Of a DNA stretch of 64,000 nucleotides, positions 62,970-64,000 are shown piece after piece. The notes beneath the pieces were generated by a model. It saw only the letters and a program-made list of their open reading frames with translations, made no database searches and was not told where the DNA came from. Numbering within the stretch: position 1 is the stretch's first letter; each line of letters starts with the position of its first letter. The translations under genes and the position numbers were made by a program. Source of the DNA: Rhodococcus sp. B7740 (GTDB lineage Bacteria > Actinomycetota > Actinomycetes > Mycobacteriales > Mycobacteriaceae). The stretch is taken from contig NZ_CP010797.1 of assembly GCF_000954115.1 (NCBI RefSeq), positions 2,170,001 to 2,234,000 on the forward strand, written 5' to 3'.

Positions 62970-64000
62970 ATGTCACGTAACACTTTTTCTCCCGTGGTCG
63001 CACTTTGTCTGGCGGCGCTGACGCTGGAAGGGTACGACCTTCTGATGTACGGAACGGTGGTTCCGTCGCTCCTGGCGTACGAGCCGTGGGATTTGGATCC
63101 GGCGACCGTCGGGGTACTCGGATCCGTGGTGGGAGTCGGCATGCTCGCCGGGGCACTCGCCGCGGGCAGCATCGCGGATCGCTGGGGTAGGCGACGCGCC
63201 TTGATCGCCGCGGTCGCGTTGTTCTCGGCCGCAATGGGATGCTGTGCGATTGCACCCTCACCCGAGATCTTCGGAGCAGCGCGATTCGTCGTCGGCGTCG
63301 GAGCAGGAGTGCTGATGCCGACCGCTGCATCGATGCTGATCGAATTCTCCCGACTGGACACGAGAGCACGAACGGTCGCACTGGGATTCGTGGGCACCAG
63401 CGTCGGCGGTATCGCGGCGGGGATCCTGTCGCTCTGGCTCGTCCCGGCGTTCGGCTTCCGAGCGATGTTCGCAGCAGGGATGATCCCAGCGTTGTTGATT
63501 CTGCCGGCAATGCTCAGACATCTTCCCGAATCACCCGCGTTCCTCAACTCGCGGGGCAGGACGGATGCAGCACAGAGGATCTCGACCCATTACGGACTCG
63601 AGGAAGCATCGGAGAGTGCCGGTGGCGACCCGACATCGACGGATCGCGGAATCGGCGCGCTGTTCACCGCGAACCGTGCGCGAGTGACGTTGTCCTTCTG
63701 GGTGATGACCCTGCTGTGCCTTCTCGTGTTGTTCGGTGTCGCGACCTGGCTGCCCGCTGTCATGAGGTCGGCCGGATACCCACTCGGCGCCGCGCTGTCC
63801 TTCTTGCTGGTGCTCAATGTGGGCGGTGCAGTAGGTGCTCTCGGCGGTGCTCACCTGGCCGATCGCTACGGAATCAAACCGGTGACCACCCTTGGATTCC
63901 TTTGTGCAGCAGTATCGTTGGCCCTGATCGCGACCACTCCCCCGATCGGCATCGTGTACGTTCTGGTGCTGATCGCAGGAATGGGTACGACGGGGACGCA
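62970..64000 (+). CDS. MFS transporter, aromatic acid:H+ symporter type (partial)
   Basis: The frame from ATG 62970 stays open to the window edge, giving 343 residues and about nine transmembrane helices; the end is missing. LTLEGYDLLMYGTVVPSLLAY and the TM2-TM3 loop IADRWGRRRALI match the AAHS family (PcaK, BenK, GenK), which imports aromatic acids. It begins 21 bases after the hydrolase stop, so it is in the same operon and points to an aromatic acid as the growth substrate. Confidence 0.85.
   Translation, partial: MSRNTFSPVVALCLAALTLEGYDLLMYGTVVPSLLAYEPWDLDPATVGVLGSVVGVGMLAGALAAGSIADRWGRRRALIAAVALFSAAMGCCAIAPSPEIFGAARFVVGVGAGVLMPTAASMLIEFSRLDTRARTVALGFVGTSVGGIAAGILSLWLVPAFGFRAMFAAGMIPALLILPAMLRHLPESPAFLNSRGRTDAAQRISTHYGLEEASESAGGDPTSTDRGIGALFTANRARVTLSFWVMTLLCLLVLFGVATWLPAVMRSAGYPLGAALSFLLVLNVGGAVGALGGAHLADRYGIKPVTTLGFLCAAVSLALIATTPPIGIVYVLVLIAGMGTTGT

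Noticed and set aside
1..64000. CRISPR arrays, tRNA/rRNA genes, transposons, prophage
   Set aside because: No regularly spaced repeats, no tRNA cloverleaf noticed, and no transposase, integrase or phage structural protein among the reading frames. A tRNA scan was not possible by eye with certainty.

Overview
The window is high-GC, densely coding DNA from a mycolic-acid actinobacterium, most likely Rhodococcus or a close relative. This rests on the strong G/C third-position bias, the abundance of GTG starts, ATGA/GTGA stop-start overlaps, many short-chain acid and aromatic catabolic genes under TetR control, and start codons preceded by a TANNNT -10 box instead of a ribosome binding site. I see no rRNA, tRNA, CRISPR array, transposase, integrase or phage gene. 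The species is inference; the gene content is read from the sequence.

Region by region. 0-4.3 kb: the end of an upstream gene, a phytoene-desaturase-like oxidoreductase, then a partner-switching signalling cassette (two STAS proteins, an HATPase kinase, a PAS/PP2C phosphatase). 4.4-14.7 kb: a double-domain TetR protein, a small LuxR-type HTH protein, a metallo-beta-lactamase-fold protein overlapping a KstD-like flavoprotein, a frameshifted PucR-type regulator, a 3-hydroxyacyl-CoA dehydrogenase, a DUF1330 protein, a dienelactone hydrolase, a TetR/small membrane protein pair with twin palindromic operators, and a MerR-glyoxalase fusion. 14.8-20.8 kb: a TetR-centred regulon in which identical 22-bp operators lie before an acyl-CoA ligase/transporter operon and before an acyl-CoA dehydrogenase/phosphotransferase operon. 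This resembles LvaE/LvaC/LvaA-type 4-hydroxy-acid catabolism.

20.8-37.7 kb: a secreted GH43-like protein, a triple-PAS diguanylate cyclase, a stand-alone ketosynthase, a broken small gene beside a zinc-ribbon gene, glutathione-independent formaldehyde dehydrogenase, the araBDA operon with an AraR-like operator, and a four-gene set (response regulator, histidine kinase, MHS transporter, TAXI binding lipoprotein). Several hypothetical genes and a cluster of GCGCGCG palindromic repeats follow. 37.8-45.7 kb: cinA, an 864-residue ligase-carrier-membrane acyltransferase fusion, a molybdopterin oxidoreductase with its flavin reductase, a membrane-anchored esterase, a nucleoside deaminase and a GNAT enzyme. 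45.7-51.4 kb: a five-gene ABC importer/alpha-hydroxy-acid oxidase operon, divergent from an alpha/beta hydrolase.

51.4 kb to the right edge is the most interesting segment. A leftward operon encodes HyuA, a HyuB-gamma fusion, an aryl-AMP ligase, an aryl-CoA-type flavin hydroxylase and a TetR regulator. A rightward operon encodes a maleate-isomerase/racemase-fold protein, a VOC enzyme, a small unknown protein, an alpha/beta hydrolase and an aromatic-acid-type transporter. The two operons diverge from two TTGAC(A/G)-17-AATACT promoters whose -10 boxes sit in the same 13-base operator, so they are very probably one regulon for an aromatic or lactam-containing acid. The rightward operon runs off the window.
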